The position numbers were made by a program, and so were the translations under genes. Positions 37,521 through 47,092 of a stretch of 64,000 bases of DNA are shown here, piece by piece. Location of the stretch: the NCBI RefSeq assembly GCF_001598055.1, contig NZ_CP014844.1:1178001-1242000 (forward strand), in the 5' to 3' direction. The DNA comes from Cupriavidus nantongensis (GTDB taxonomy: Bacteria; Pseudomonadota; Gammaproteobacteria; Burkholderiales; Burkholderiaceae). Position 1 is the first letter of the stretch. Each line of letters begins with the position of its first letter. The notes below the pieces were generated by a model. It saw nothing but the letters and a program-made list of their open reading frames with translations. It was not told the DNA's origin and ran no database searches.

Positions 37521-38435
37521 TCACCGCATCAAGTTGCTGGTCTTGTCGATGGCGGCGCGGATCTCGGCGATCGAGCGCTCGATCTCTTCCTCGGACAGCA
37601 GGTCGCTGTCGGTGCCGTTGCGCTCGAGGATCGAGGTGGTGAAGGCGTTGAGCGGCAGGGTGTCGGTCATCACCGCATCCTGGCCGGCGGTGTTGGTGTC
37701 CAGCTCCCACATCATGGCGATGCCGGTGGTGTTGTCGGCACCTTCGCCAGCCTGCTGCAGCGCCTGGTCGATCAGCGCCGGCACCGCCTGCACCACCGAA
37801 AGCCGCGACAGCTTGTCGACCAGCACCGGCTCGTCGAGCGGGCCCCACAGGCCGTCGGAGCAGAGCAGGGCGACGTCGCCCGGTTCCAGCCGCACCGGCC
37901 CGCCCAGGTCGATCAGCGGCAGGTTGGGCGAGCCCAGGCAGTTGTAGAGCTTGTTGCGCTCGGGGTGGTTGGCCACCTCCATCGGCAGCACGCGCTCCTG
38001 CTGCAGCAGGTTCTCGATCTTGGAGTGGTCGCGCGTGCGCGTCAGCAGCCGGCCCTTGCGCAGCAGGTAATAGCGCGAATCGCCGGCATGGGCCCAGTGG
38101 ATCTGGCCGTGCTGCACCAGGCAGCAGACCACCGTGGTGCGGGGCACGTCAGCCATCTGGTTGGCCTCGGCATAGCGGTGGATCTCGCGGTGCGCCAGCA
38201 TGATGGTGTCCTGCAGGAACTCGGCCGGGTTGCGCACCGCGGGCCGCGCCTGCAGCTGGAACTGGCGCGCCAGCGTCTGCAGCGCCTGCTGCGCGGCGAC
38301 TTCGCCGTGGGCGTGCCCGCCCAGGCCGTCGGCCAGCACCATCAGCAGCGCGTCGCGCGTGAAGCAGTAGCCCATGCGGTCCTGGTTGATGCGGCGGCCG
38401 CCTTTCCTGCTTTCCTGGTAGACAGAGAATCGCAT
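37521..38435 (-). CDS. PP2C-family serine/threonine phosphatase
   Basis: 304 aa from ATG at 38435 ([22 protein letters not shown]). Metal-binding PP2C motifs in order: NQDR near the start, [37 protein letters not shown], and [10 protein letters not shown]. No membrane segment; a Glu-rich C-terminal tail ([23 protein letters not shown]). Directly downstream of the kinase gene (73 bp), so the two probably act as a reversible pair. Confidence 0.93.
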   Translation of the reverse strand: MRFSVYQESRKGGRRINQDRMGYCFTRDALLMVLADGLGGHAHGEVAAQQALQTLARQFQLQARPAVRNPAEFLQDTIMLAHREIHRYAEANQMADVPRTTVVCCLVQHGQIHWAHAGDSRYYLLRKGRLLTRTRDHSKIENLLQQERVLPMEVANHPERNKLYNCLGSPNLPLIDLGGPVRLEPGDVALLCSDGLWGPLDEPVLVDKLSRLSVVQAVPALIDQALQQAGEGADNTTGIAMMWELDTNTAGQDAVMTDTLPLNAFTTSILERNGTDSDLLSEEEIERSIAEIRAAIDKTSNLMR

Positions 38436-38508
38436 GTTGGCTGGTTGGCTTTCCTGGGGTTCGATGGGTCGGACGCGCGCGCACAGGCGTCGCGGCCGGT
38501 TTTGTGAT

Positions 38509-39561
38509 TCAGTCGACGCTCGCGCCGGGTGCGGGCTCATCGCGCCGGCGCAGCAGCGTCAAAAAGCGCGAGGTCGCGGGCGCTTTTTCCGGCGGCAGGG
38601 GGGCGGGTGCCGGCGCCTGGGTCGCGGGCGCCAGCGCCTGCTCGCCCAGCGCGTTGGTCTGCTCGCGCAATTCCTTCTGCAGCCGGAACACGCTCTGCGG
38701 GCGGCCCGACGGCTCCAGCCGCAGGCACCACTCGACCAGGTCGACCAGGCCGTTGGTGTAGCTGCTGCGCAGCCGCATCAGCGCCTCGCCCATGCGGTCG
38801 TCTTTCTCGCGCTGGTTGGCTTCCTGCGGCGGCAGTCCGGCCATGCAGGCGTAGAGCGTCGCGCCCAGGCTGTAGACGTCGGTCCACGGGCCCAGGTCGG
38901 TGTGCTTGCCGTACAGTTCCGGCGCGGCGAAGCCGGGCGTGTACATCGGCTGGAAGCGCGCCGCCTCCATCGTCAGGGTCTGCCGCGCGGCGCCGAAATC
39001 GAGCAGGATGGGGGACTCGTCTTCGCGCAGGTAGATGTTGCCGGGCTTGATGTCCAGGTGCAGCAGCTTGTGGATATGCACTTCGCGCAGGCCGCTCATC
39101 AGGTCGTGGAAGACCTTGCGGATGAAATGCTCGCGCAGCACCTTGGCGCGGCCTTGCTGCCGGGCCGCCAGCACATGCTCCTGCAGCGTCTTGCCCAGCT
39201 CGTAGTTCATCACCATGTAGACGGTGGCGTTCTCGCGGAAGAAGTTCACCACGCGCACCACGCTGGGATGGGAAATGCGGGCCAGCGAGCGGCCCTCTTC
39301 GAAGAAGTACTTCAGGCCCAGCCGGAACGCCGCGGCGTTTTCCTCGGGCACCACCGGGATCAGTTCGCCCGGGTTGCGCCGCGCCAGCGACGACGGCAGG
39401 TACTCCTTGATGGCGACCGGCGCGCCGGTTTCGTCGGTGGCCAGGTAGACGAAACTGAACCCCCCGCTGGCCAACTTCTTTACAATACGATAGTTGGACA
39501 GCAGCGTGCCGACGGGCAGCGGTGCACTCTTCGGTTGTGGCGTGCCCTTTGGCTCTGTCAT
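38509..39561 (-). CDS. Serine/threonine protein kinase
   Basis: 350 aa from ATG at 39561 (MTEPKGTPQ). Hanks-type domain: glycine loop ASGGFSFVYLA, VAIKEYLP lysine, catalytic loop LLHLDIKPGNIYL (HLD rather than HRD), DFGAARQ, and APE-like AAPELYGKHTDLGPWTDVYSLG. No transmembrane helix or PASTA domain; a Pro/Ala-rich C-terminal linker ends the protein. Divergent from yicC, upstream of the PP2C gene in the same transcript. Substrates unknown. Confidence 0.93.
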   Translation of the reverse strand: MTEPKGTPQPKSAPLPVGTLLSNYRIVKKLASGGFSFVYLATDETGAPVAIKEYLPSSLARRNPGELIPVVPEENAAAFRLGLKYFFEEGRSLARISHPSVVRVVNFFRENATVYMVMNYELGKTLQEHVLAARQQGRAKVLREHFIRKVFHDLMSGLREVHIHKLLHLDIKPGNIYLREDESPILLDFGAARQTLTMEAARFQPMYTPGFAAPELYGKHTDLGPWTDVYSLGATLYACMAGLPPQEANQREKDDRMGEALMRLRSSYTNGLVDLVEWCLRLEPSGRPQSVFRLQKELREQTNALGEQALAPATQAPAPAPLPPEKAPATSRFLTLLRRRDEPAPGASVD

Positions 39562-39773
39562 GGGAATAGGACCGGAGTTGCCCCCGCGGATTTGCCACAG
39601 GATTGTCCGGGCTAATCGGTCACTTGTAAAGAACACAAATACGGGCGTTATTGCCCGCCTTTCAACGTTTTGAGGGCGCCCCCTCAGGCTGCGCCGCGCA
39701 GCTGCCGGGCGGGTGTCCGCCGGCAGGCCGCGGCCGCTTCGGCCTGGTGCGGCGCCAATCACGAGAACAACCA

Positions 39774-40709
39774 ATGATCCACAGCATGACAGGCTACGGC
39801 CTGGCGACGCGCCAGGCGCCATTGACCAACGCGCAGGGCGAGCCCAGCGGCCGCACCGCGTCCGTCTCGGTGGAATTCCGCACTGTCAATTCGCGTTTCC
39901 TCGACCTGTTGTTCCGGGCCCCCGAAGAATGCCGCGCGTTCGAGCCGGCGTTGCGCGAGATGCTGATGGCCGAGCTGTCGCGCGGCAAGCTGGAGTGCCG
40001 CATCAACCTGCAGCGCACCGATGCCGGCGGCGCCACGCTGGCGCTGAACGACGGGCTGCTGGCGCAGATTCGCGCGCTCGAAACCACCGTGGCCGCCACC
40101 TTCAGCAGCGCCGGCACCCTGCGCATGGGCGAGATCCTGCGCTGGCCCGGCGTGCTGGTCGAACCGGAGCTGTCGCAGGAGTCGCTGCGCGAGGCCGTGC
40201 TCGGCGCCGCGCGCGAGGCACTCGACCAGCTGCTGGAAGCGCGCCGCCGCGAGGGCGACGCGCTCAAGGCCACGCTGACCGAGCGCATCGACGCCATGCT
40301 GGCGATCGTCGAGCGCCTGACCCCGACCATCCCGCAGCTGATCGCGCATCACCAGGAAAAGCTGACCGAGCGCCTGCAGGAAGCCTTCAACCTGGCCGCG
40401 CCCAACGGCATGCCGGCGATGAGCCGCGACGAGATTGCCGAGCGCATCCGCCAGGAAGCCACCGTCTACGGCATCCGCATCGACATCGCCGAAGAGCTGT
40501 CGCGGCTGCAGGCGCACCTGAACGAAACGCGCCATATCCTGAAGAAGGGCGGCCAGGTCGGCAAGCGCCTCGACTTCATGATGCAGGAGCTCAACCGCGA
40601 GGCCAACACGCTGGGCTCCAAGGCCGCCGCCAAGGAGCTGGCGGATGCCTCGATGGAGCTCAAGCTGCTGATCGAGCAGATGCGCGAGCAGGTCCAGAAT
40701 CTAGAGTAA
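39774..40709 (+). CDS. yicC: YicC-family endoribonuclease
   Basis: 311 aa from ATG at 39774 ([14 protein letters not shown]). YicC_N begins with the invariant SMTGYG and [10 protein letters not shown]; the DUF1732 C-terminus reads [17 protein letters not shown]...[22 protein letters not shown]. YicC acts as an endoribonuclease on sRNA/mRNA in E. coli (recalled). 22 bp upstream of gmk, probably cotranscribed. Confidence 0.94.
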   Translation: MIHSMTGYGLATRQAPLTNAQGEPSGRTASVSVEFRTVNSRFLDLLFRAPEECRAFEPALREMLMAELSRGKLECRINLQRTDAGGATLALNDGLLAQIRALETTVAATFSSAGTLRMGEILRWPGVLVEPELSQESLREAVLGAAREALDQLLEARRREGDALKATLTERIDAMLAIVERLTPTIPQLIAHHQEKLTERLQEAFNLAAPNGMPAMSRDEIAERIRQEATVYGIRIDIAEELSRLQAHLNETRHILKKGGQVGKRLDFMMQELNREANTLGSKAAAKELADASMELKLLIEQMREQVQNLE

Positions 40710-40731
40710 GTCAGTCAGTCACCGAATCATC

Positions 40732-41406
40732 ATGAGCTCAACTTCTCCATCGGCCTCCGCTCCGATCTCGCACACCGCCATCGACACCGCCTACCCCGGC
40801 AACCTCTTCATGGTGGTGGCGCCCTCGGGCGCGGGCAAGTCGACGCTGGTCAACGCGCTGCTGGCGCAGGACCCCGCCATCCGCCTGTCGATCTCGCACA
40901 CCACGCGCGCGCCGCGTCCGGGCGAGGAGGACGGCCGCGAGTACCACTTCGTCACGGTCGACGCGTTCCGCAGCGCGCGCGACCGCGGCGACTTCCTGGA
41001 ATGGGCCGAGGTGCACGGCAACTACTACGCGACCTCGCGCGTGTGGATCGAGCAGCAGATGGCGCAAGGCAACGACGTGCTGCTCGAGATCGACTGGCAG
41101 GGCGCGCAGCAGGTGCACCAGCGCTTTTCCAACGCGGTCGAGATCTTCATCCTGCCGCCGTCGCTGACCGCGCTGGAAGAGCGCCTGAAAAAGCGCGGCC
41201 AGGACGAGCCCAACGTGATCGTGCGCCGCCTGCTGGCCGCGGGCAGCGAAATGGCCCACGCCTCGGAGTCGGACTACGTGATCATCAACGAGGTGTTCGA
41301 CGATGCGCTGGAGCAGTTGCGCAACGTCGTCAGCGCCACGCGGCTGCGCTTTTCGTCGCAGAAGGCGCGGCATGCGGAGCTGTTCATCGAGCTCGGCATC
41401 CACTGA
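40732..41406 (+). CDS. gmk: Guanylate kinase
   Basis: 224 aa. ATP-dependent phosphorylation of GMP to GDP. P-loop [14 protein letters not shown]-binding [22 protein letters not shown], and [13 protein letters not shown] Ser/Thr-rich N-terminal extension of about 20 residues precedes the core. Located in the conserved yicC-gmk-rpoZ-spoT order linking GMP metabolism and (p)ppGpp. Confidence 0.97.
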   Translation: MSSTSPSASAPISHTAIDTAYPGNLFMVVAPSGAGKSTLVNALLAQDPAIRLSISHTTRAPRPGEEDGREYHFVTVDAFRSARDRGDFLEWAEVHGNYYATSRVWIEQQMAQGNDVLLEIDWQGAQQVHQRFSNAVEIFILPPSLTALEERLKKRGQDEPNVIVRRLLAAGSEMAHASESDYVIINEVFDDALEQLRNVVSATRLRFSSQKARHAELFIELGIH

Positions 41407-41511
41407 AACGATGCCTGCCGATGACAGCCGCTCGGAGCGCCGCCGGCGTTTTCCGCCGCGTGCTGTAAAATGGCAACCCAACGTAAGGTTTTGTCCCAAG
41501 GTGGATTTGAT

Positions 41512-41715
41512 ATGGCGCGTATTACCGTCGAAGATTGTCTGAAACACATTCCGAATCGTTTCGAGCTCGCGCTGGCGGCCACGTATCGTGCGCGCCAGCT
41601 GGTGCAGGGCCACACGCCCAAGGTCGAAGCGAAGGACAAGCCGACCGTGGTGGCACTGCGCGAGATCGCGTCGGGCCAGGTCGGCATCGAGATGCTGAAA
41701 AAGGTCCCGACCTGA
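41512..41715 (+). CDS. rpoZ: RNA polymerase omega subunit
   Basis: 67 aa from ATG at 41512 ([19 protein letters not shown]), chosen over an in-frame ATG at 41470 because AAGGTGG lies seven bases upstream and the family starts MARITVEDC. Contains RARQL and [16 protein letters not shown]. Omega also forms one ppGpp site on the polymerase, which fits the neighbouring spoT. A TAAAAT hexamer at about 41465-41470 could be its own -10. Confidence 0.97.
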
Positions 41716-41797
41716 TCGACCAGGCGGCCCATGGCTCATCCCTGCATCGTGCCAGCACAGTTCCAGGCTACCCAGCCGGATTCCCCGGGCCGCCGCC

Positions 41798-44335
41798 ATG
41801 CCTTCGCCGCATCCGCCCTCCAAGCCTCCATCGCAGCCGTCGCCGACCGCCGTCGCGCCGGCGCCTGGCGATGCGGCCCCGCCCGCCGCGCGTAAGCGCA
41901 CCATTCCGGGCCAGTCTTCCGTGAACGCGCGCACCGGCGCTCCCAATCTTCCCGATCCGCTCGGCGACGATGTCGTCGGCGAGCGCGCCGTCGCGCCAGC
42001 GCTGGCACCGGGCAAGGCGCGCGGCGCGGCGGTGCCGGATGAACTGGCCGCGGCGCAGCAAGTGGCGCCGCCGGCAGCCGACAGCCTGTTTATCGATGCG
42101 GTGCTGGCGCAGTCATACCGGCACTTCTTCGGCCCGACCTCGCAGCCGGCGGTGCCGCCGCGCCAGCAGGTCATCTCCATCACCCGGCTGATGGAGAAGC
42201 TCGCGTACCTGAAGGCACCAGACCTGGCGCGCGTGCGCGAGGCCTTCCAGTTTTCCGACGAGGCCCACCTGGGCCAGTACCGCCAGAGCGGCGAGCCCTA
42301 TATCACCCATCCGGTGGCGGTGGCCGAGCTGTGCGCGGACTGGAAGCTGGACGTGCAGTCCATCATGGCGGCGCTGCTGCACGACGTGATGGAAGACCAG
42401 GGCATCACCAAGAGCGAGCTGGCCGAGAAATTCGGCCCCAAGGTCGCCGAACTGGTCGATGGCCTGACCAAGCTGGACAAGCTCGAATTCCAGAGCCGCG
42501 AGCAGGCGCAGGCGGAAAGCTTCCGCAAGATGCTGCTGGCGATGGCGCGCGACGTGCGCGTGATCCTGGTGAAGCTGGCCGACCGTACGCACAACATGCG
42601 CACGCTCGACTTCGTGCCGCCGGAGAAGCGCCGCCGCATCGCGCTCGAGACCATGGAGATCTATGCGCCGATCGCGCACCGTCTCGGTCTCAACACGATC
42701 TACCGCGAGCTGCAGGAACTGTCGTTCAAGGTCGGCTCGCCGTTCCGCTACGCCACGCTCGAAAAAGCGGTCAAGGCCGCGCGCGGCAACCGGCGCGAGG
42801 TGGTCAAGCGCATCCTCGAGGCCGCGCAGAAGGCGCTGGCCGATGCCGGCATCGTCGCCGAGCTGTCCGGGCGCGAGAAGACGCTGTACAGCATCTATCG
42901 CAAGATGCACGACAAGCAGCTGTCGTTCTCGCAGGTGCTGGACGTGTACGGTTTCCGCGTGGTGGTGGAAACGCAGATGCACTGCTACATGGCGATGGGC
43001 GCGCTGCACGGCCTGTACAAGCCGATGCCCGGCAAGTTCAAGGACTACATCGCGATCCCCAAGATCAACGGCTACCAGTCGCTGCACACCACGCTGGTGG
43101 GGCCGTTCGGCACGCCGGTGGAGTTCCAGATCCGCACGCGCGACATGCACCAGATCGCCGAGGCCGGCGTGGCCGCGCACTGGATGTACAAGCACCAGGC
43201 CGACCACGCCAACGATATCCAGCAGCAGGCGCACCAGTGGCTGCAGTCGCTGCTCGATATCCAGAGCCAGACCGGCGATTCGCAGGAATTCCTCGAGCAC
43301 GTCAAGATCGACCTGTTCCCGGACGCGGTCTACGTGTTCACGCCCAAGGGCCATATCCGCGCGCTGCCGCGCGGCGCCACCGCGCTGGACTTTGCCTACG
43401 CGGTGCACAGCGACCTGGGCAACCAGTGCGTCGCGGTCAAGATCAACAACGAGATGCTGCCGCTGCGCACCGAGCTGAAGAGCGGCGACATCGTCGAGGT
43501 GGTGACGGCCCCGTACTCCAAGCCCAATCCGGCGTGGCTGTCGTTCGTCCGCACCGGCAAGGCGCGCGCGGCGATCCGCCACTACCTGAAGACCACCAAG
43601 CTGGACGAGGCGATCCAGCTGGGCGAGCGGCTGCTGGAGCAGTCGGCGCGCCAGCTCGGCATCGAGCTGAAGGCGGTGCCGCAGTCGGTGTGGGACCGCA
43701 TGATCCAGTGGACCGGCAACAAGCAGCGCGAAGACATCTTCGCCGACCTGGCGCTGGGCCGTCGCGTGCCGGCGGTGGTGGCCAAGCGCATGGAGATCCT
43801 GCTGCAGGAGCTGTCCGGCGATGTCGACAGCGCGCTGCTGGCGGCGGTACAGACCTTTGCCGGCGAGGAAGCGCCCGCGGTGCCGATCACCGGCGACGAA
43901 GGCATGTCGATGATCTTCTCGGCATGCTGCCGCCCGATCCCCGGCGATTCCATCGTCGGCTACCTGGGCAAGGGCGAGGGGCTGCAGATCCACGTGCAGG
44001 ACTGCAAGATCGCCAAGCGCCTGCACAGCAAGGATCCCGAGCACTGGATCGACGTGATGTGGGCCAAGAAGACCACGCGCGCCTTCGATGTGTCGATCAA
44101 GGTGATGGTGCGCAACGTCAAGGGCATCGTCGCGCGCGTCGCGGCGGACCTGACCGCGGCCGACGCCAACGTTGCCCACGTGGCGATGGAGCAGCAGGAC
44201 GCCGGCCAGCAGGAAGCCACCTACATGCAGTTCATCATCCAGGTGCAGAACCGCCTGCACCTGGCCAACGTGATGCGCGGGCTGCGCCGCAACCCCGACG
44301 TGATCCGCATCTTCCGCGATCGCAACGATAACTAA
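41798..44335 (+). CDS. spoT: Bifunctional (p)ppGpp synthetase/hydrolase SpoT
   Basis: 845 aa. A Pro/Ala-rich N-terminal extension of about 95 residues precedes the core and the true start could lie further in. HD hydrolase: HPVAVAELC...ALLHDVMEDQGITKSEL with intact HD pair and LADRTHNMRTLDF. Synthetase: KINGYQSLHTTLVGP, QIRTRDMHQIAEAGVAAHW, with KFKDYIA, the SpoT-like charged loop rather than the RelA form. Then TGS (VFTPKGHIRALPRGATALDFAYAVH) and C-terminal zinc-finger/ACT regions (SACCRPIPGDSIVGY). Controls stringent response. Confidence 0.95.
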   Translation: MPSPHPPSKPPSQPSPTAVAPAPGDAAPPAARKRTIPGQSSVNARTGAPNLPDPLGDDVVGERAVAPALAPGKARGAAVPDELAAAQQVAPPAADSLFIDAVLAQSYRHFFGPTSQPAVPPRQQVISITRLMEKLAYLKAPDLARVREAFQFSDEAHLGQYRQSGEPYITHPVAVAELCADWKLDVQSIMAALLHDVMEDQGITKSELAEKFGPKVAELVDGLTKLDKLEFQSREQAQAESFRKMLLAMARDVRVILVKLADRTHNMRTLDFVPPEKRRRIALETMEIYAPIAHRLGLNTIYRELQELSFKVGSPFRYATLEKAVKAARGNRREVVKRILEAAQKALADAGIVAELSGREKTLYSIYRKMHDKQLSFSQVLDVYGFRVVVETQMHCYMAMGALHGLYKPMPGKFKDYIAIPKINGYQSLHTTLVGPFGTPVEFQIRTRDMHQIAEAGVAAHWMYKHQADHANDIQQQAHQWLQSLLDIQSQTGDSQEFLEHVKIDLFPDAVYVFTPKGHIRALPRGATALDFAYAVHSDLGNQCVAVKINNEMLPLRTELKSGDIVEVVTAPYSKPNPAWLSFVRTGKARAAIRHYLKTTKLDEAIQLGERLLEQSARQLGIELKAVPQSVWDRMIQWTGNKQREDIFADLALGRRVPAVVAKRMEILLQELSGDVDSALLAAVQTFAGEEAPAVPITGDEGMSMIFSACCRPIPGDSIVGYLGKGEGLQIHVQDCKIAKRLHSKDPEHWIDVMWAKKTTRAFDVSIKVMVRNVKGIVARVAADLTAADANVAHVAMEQQDAGQQEATYMQFIIQVQNRLHLANVMRGLRRNPDVIRIFRDRNDN

Positions 44336-44350
44336 AGCGCCGGCGCCGGC

Positions 44351-44914
44351 TTACTGCTTGGGCGCCGGATAGCGGACTTCCAGGATATCGATCTGCTCGA
44401 CGCCGGCCGGCGTGCGCAACGCCACGGTGTCGCCTTCGCGCGCCTTGAGCAGCGCCTTGGCGATTGGCGAAATCCAGCTGACGTGGTTGTGGTCGAGATC
44501 GACCTCGTCCATGCCGACGATGGTGATGGTGGTCTCTTCGCCCGACGCATGCGCGTAGGTGACGGTGGCGCCAAAGAAGATCTGGTCGTTGTCGCCCTGC
44601 AGGGACGGGTCGACCACTTCGGCCTTGTCGAGGCGGCGCGTGAGGAAGCGGATGCGGCGGTCGATCTCGCGCAGGCGCTTCTTGCCATAGAGATAGTCGC
44701 CGTTCTCGGAGCGGTCGCCATTCGACGCCGCCCACGACACGATCTGCACCACGTCGGGCCGCTCGACATCGATCAGGTGCATCAGTTCATCGCGCAGGCG
44801 CGCATAGCCTTGCGCGGTGATGTAGTTCTTGGTGCCGGGTGGCAGCGGTGCTGCGCCTTCGGGGAGATCGTCGTCCTCGTCGCCCGAGGACTCTTTGACA
44901 AATGCCTTGTTCAT
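44351..44914 (-). CDS. greB: Transcription elongation factor GreB
   Basis: 187 aa from ATG at 44914 (MNKAFVKESSGDEDDD); an ATG three codons earlier (44923) is possible but lies too close to the GAAGAAG ribosome site. Coiled-coil N-terminal domain with the acidic tip (IVSWAASNGDRSENGDYLYGKKRLREID: the DRSENGDY motif) and a C-terminal FKBP-like domain. An acidic insert EDDDLPEGA follows the first residues. Convergent with spoT (15 bp between stops). Confidence 0.95.
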   Translation of the reverse strand: MNKAFVKESSGDEDDDLPEGAAPLPPGTKNYITAQGYARLRDELMHLIDVERPDVVQIVSWAASNGDRSENGDYLYGKKRLREIDRRIRFLTRRLDKAEVVDPSLQGDNDQIFFGATVTYAHASGEETTITIVGMDEVDLDHNHVSWISPIAKALLKAREGDTVALRTPAGVEQIDILEVRYPAPKQ

Positions 44915-44941
44915 GGTCCGCATCACTTCTTCAGTCTGCCA

Positions 44942-44947
44942 TTATAG
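44942..44947 (-). promoter_or_regulatory. -10 element of greB
   Basis: TATAAT on the minus strand, 28 bp before the chosen ATG, giving a short leader of about 20 nt. Confidence 0.55.
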
Positions 44948-45051
44948 GAAAAGCCCGCTGGCAGGCCGCGCCAGGGCGGGCCTGCCTCGACCCGCCGCGA
45001 TAAAGATCACAAAAAAGTTGGAAGGGGGCTTCCCAAAAACGAAAACTGGGT

Positions 45052-45057
45052 TATAAT
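45052..45057 (+). promoter_or_regulatory. -10 element of tRNA-Arg
   Basis: TATAAT 13 bp before the tRNA 5' end. A matching -35 is weak (TTCCCA at 16 bp). Confidence 0.6.
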
Positions 45058-45070
45058 CTTTTTCTCGCGT

Positions 45071-45147
45071 GCGGCTGTAGCTCAGTTGGATAGAGTACTT
45101 GGCTACGAACCAAGGGGTCGTGGGTTCGAATCCTGCCAGCCGCGCCA
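45071..45147 (+). tRNA. tRNA-Arg (anticodon ACG)
   Basis: Acceptor GCGGCTG pairs with CAGCCGC, D-arm GCTCAGTTGGATAGAG, anticodon loop CTACGAA (ACG, read as ICG), T-arm GGGTTCGAATCC, CCA encoded. 77 nt. Confidence 0.96.
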
Positions 45148-45160
45148 CCTATGCAGAAAG

Positions 45161-45192
45161 AAAAGGGCTTCCGGAAACGGAAGCCCTTTTTG
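45161..45192 (+). terminator. Terminator of tRNA-Arg
   Basis: AAAGGGCTTCCG, loop GAAA, CGGAAGCCCTTTTT, about 14 bp after the tRNA end. Stable GNRA-type tetraloop hairpin with T-run. Confidence 0.93.
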
Positions 45193-45287
45193 TTTGCTGC
45201 GTCTGTCTTTGCTGTTCGCCGTGCCTTGCAGTCGCGCGTGGCGCCTCCTAGTCTCGAAGCATCATCACTGAACCGGGAGTCGTACGC

Positions 45288-45548
45288 ATGGACAACGCTG
45301 ACTGGCGCGTCGAGGCATATCGCGGCATGGACGTCTACGTCCTGGTGTCGCCGCAGGGGCAGGGCAGCATCGGCCGTTGGGGTTACGAGGTGCGCGTATC
45401 GCAGGAAGGTGCCGATCCGGCCGATGCCGGCGATACCGAACTGCTCGCCAGCGGGCCACAGCAGTTCTCCACGCGCCATGCGGCCGAGGTGGCTGCGTTC
45501 GGCGCCGGCTATGCGCTGGTCGATCGCCTGCTGGGACCTGCCGAATAA
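45288..45548 (+). CDS. Hypothetical protein, 86 aa
   Basis: ATG at 45288. Soluble, acidic, no signal peptide or membrane helix. Begins MDNADWRVEAYRGMDVYVLVSPQ and carries GRWGYEVRVSQEGAD, suggesting a small beta-rich domain, and a C-terminal helix HAAEVAAFGAGYALVDRLLG. I do not recognise the family. It lies alone between two tRNA genes. Confidence 0.65.
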   Translation: MDNADWRVEAYRGMDVYVLVSPQGQGSIGRWGYEVRVSQEGADPADAGDTELLASGPQQFSTRHAAEVAAFGAGYALVDRLLGPAE

Positions 45549-45655
45549 ACGCGGCAAGCCATAGCGCCATCGCGCGCGCAGCGGTTTATATCACGTTGTG
45601 ATGTATTGCCTTGCCCGCGGTTGCGAACGATTTGCCGTGCAGACGCAAATAGTGC

Positions 45656-45684
45656 TTGCCATGCGCCGGCGGATCACCCATAAT
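45656..45684 (+). promoter_or_regulatory. Promoter of tRNA-fMet
   Basis: -35 TTGCCA (45656-45661), 17-bp spacer, -10 CATAAT (45679-45684), 14 bp before the tRNA. Confidence 0.7.
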
Positions 45685-45698
45685 CCATCTCCTTCAGA

Positions 45699-45774
45699 CG
45701 CGGGGTGGAGCAGTTGGCAGCTCGTCGGGCTCATAACCCGAAGGTCGCAGGTTCAAGTCCTGCCCCCGCAACCA
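45699..45774 (+). tRNA. Initiator tRNA-fMet (anticodon CAU)
   Basis: 5' CGCGGGG with 3' CCCCGCA-A-CCA gives the C1-A72 mismatch that marks an initiator tRNA. Anticodon stem GGG/CCC pairs around CTCATAA. CCA encoded. 76 nt. Confidence 0.96.
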
Positions 45775-45919
45775 ACACCCTGGCAATCAGCCAGCCGCGG
45801 CAACCGCCGCAGTCTCTCAAGCGTTGTTCCTCAGGCCAACCGGCCAACTCCCCTTAGTGATTTGACATCGATGCCGATGCGGCCATTGCACGCATGCACG
45901 GACTCGCAACGCATCAACG

Positions 45920-46201
45920 TCAGGCCGGCACGCGTTCCGCTGCCAGCCTGAAGGTGTCGCGCACCAGCGGCTGGTCTTCGCGTTCGGCCGCGTTGGCACG
46001 ATCGCGCAAGCGCGCGGCGAGCACCGTCAGCGTTCCCTGTGCCTGCGGCCCGCCGGAGGCCTGGCATTTGGTCACGGCTTCGCGCATCACCGCATCGACT
46101 TCGCCGCTGACGTCGGCGCCGTCGAAGGCGCTGACCGAAAGGGCCGAGATGCGTTCCAGGTAGAGATTGACCAGCGCTTCGTCGTGTAGCGGTTCGGACA
46201 T
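45920..46201 (-). CDS. Hypothetical protein, 93 aa
   Basis: Starts ATG at 46201 (MSEPLHDEALVNLYLERISAL) with AAGGAGCAGAC upstream; the longer frame lacks a ribosome site. All-helical soluble protein, with EVDAVMREAVTKCQASGG and LAARLRDRANAAEREDQPLVRDTFRLAAERV. No recognised domain. Divergent from the piuC-like gene and beside a Fur-like site, though whether it belongs to that system is unclear. Confidence 0.7.
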   Translation of the reverse strand: MSEPLHDEALVNLYLERISALSVSAFDGADVSGEVDAVMREAVTKCQASGGPQAQGTLTVLAARLRDRANAAEREDQPLVRDTFRLAAERVPA

Positions 46202-46267
46202 GTCTGCTCCTTGTCGATGACGGCATACCCCAACCATTGTAGTGAAGGCGCCGCCTGCACGGGATCA

Positions 46268-46286
46268 AACAATAATGATTCTTGTT
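46268..46286. promoter_or_regulatory. Fur-box-like site upstream of piuC
   Basis: AACAATAATGATTCTTGTT matches the 19-bp Fur consensus (GATAATGATAATCATTATC) at 11 of 19 positions by eye and is inverted-repeat-like (AACAA/TTGTT). Placed 65 bp before the piuC start, fitting iron regulation. Confidence 0.5.
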
Positions 46287-46350
46287 CGGGGCCGGTGCGG
46301 GCTTCCCCTACAATGGGCGCCTGCCGATTTATCCCGACGTAGAAGCCATC

Positions 46351-47034
46351 ATGATGCTGCAGATCCCCGACGTATTGACCAAGGCCCAGGTCGCGCAGGT
46401 GCGCGAGATCATCGACGCGGCGTCCTGGACCGATGGCAACGAAACCTCGGGCTACCAGTCGGCGCTGGCCAAGCGCAACCTGCAGCTGCCCGAGGGCTCG
46501 CCGGCGGCGCGGCAGGTCGGCGACCTGATCCAGGACGCACTGGGCAACCATGCATTGTTCTTCTCGGCGGCGCTGCCGCTGAAGGTCTATCCGCCGCTGT
46601 TCAACCGCTATGAGGGCGGGCATACCTTTGCCAACCATGTCGACAACGCGATCCGCTACCTGCGCGGCACCAGCTTCCGCATTCGCAGCGACCTGTCGGC
46701 GACGCTGTTCCTGACCGAACCGGAAGACTACGACGGCGGCGAACTGGTGATCGAGGACACCTACGGGCAGCAGCGCGTGAAACTGCCGGCCGGGCACATG
46801 GTGCTGTACCCGGCCACCAGCATCCACCACGTGACGCCAGTCACGCGGGGGGCGCGGGTGTCGTCGTTCTTCTGGATCCAGAGCATGGTCCGCGACGACG
46901 GCCAGCGCGCGATGCTGTTCGAGCTCGACGGACGCATCCGCCAGGTGGCGCAGCAGCTCGGCCAGGCGCACGAATCGGTGATCGGCCTGACCGGCGTCTA
47001 TCACAACCTGCTGCGGCGCTGGGCCGACGCCTGA
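46351..47034 (+). CDS. piuC: PKHD-type Fe(II)/2-oxoglutarate hydroxylase
   Basis: 227 aa from ATG at 46351 (MMLQIPDVL). Prolyl-4-hydroxylase-like: Fe ligands HxD in [15 protein letters not shown] and distal His in [14 protein letters not shown], with 2-oxoglutarate-binding Arg. YbiX/PiuC family, usually next to iron-uptake (TonB receptor) genes and iron-repressed. Here no receptor gene is adjacent. Confidence 0.93.
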   Translation: MMLQIPDVLTKAQVAQVREIIDAASWTDGNETSGYQSALAKRNLQLPEGSPAARQVGDLIQDALGNHALFFSAALPLKVYPPLFNRYEGGHTFANHVDNAIRYLRGTSFRIRSDLSATLFLTEPEDYDGGELVIEDTYGQQRVKLPAGHMVLYPATSIHHVTPVTRGARVSSFFWIQSMVRDDGQRAMLFELDGRIRQVAQQLGQAHESVIGLTGVYHNLLRRWADA

Positions 47035-47092
47035 GCCCTGCCGGCGCCCGTGCGGGCGCGCGGCATTGGATTAGCGGGGATGGGCAGGGCGA

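Noticed and set aside
42113..44260. 715-codon minus-strand frame, and 666-codon plus frame, over spoT
   Set aside because: Shadow frames of spoT in GC-rich DNA; no domain similarity.
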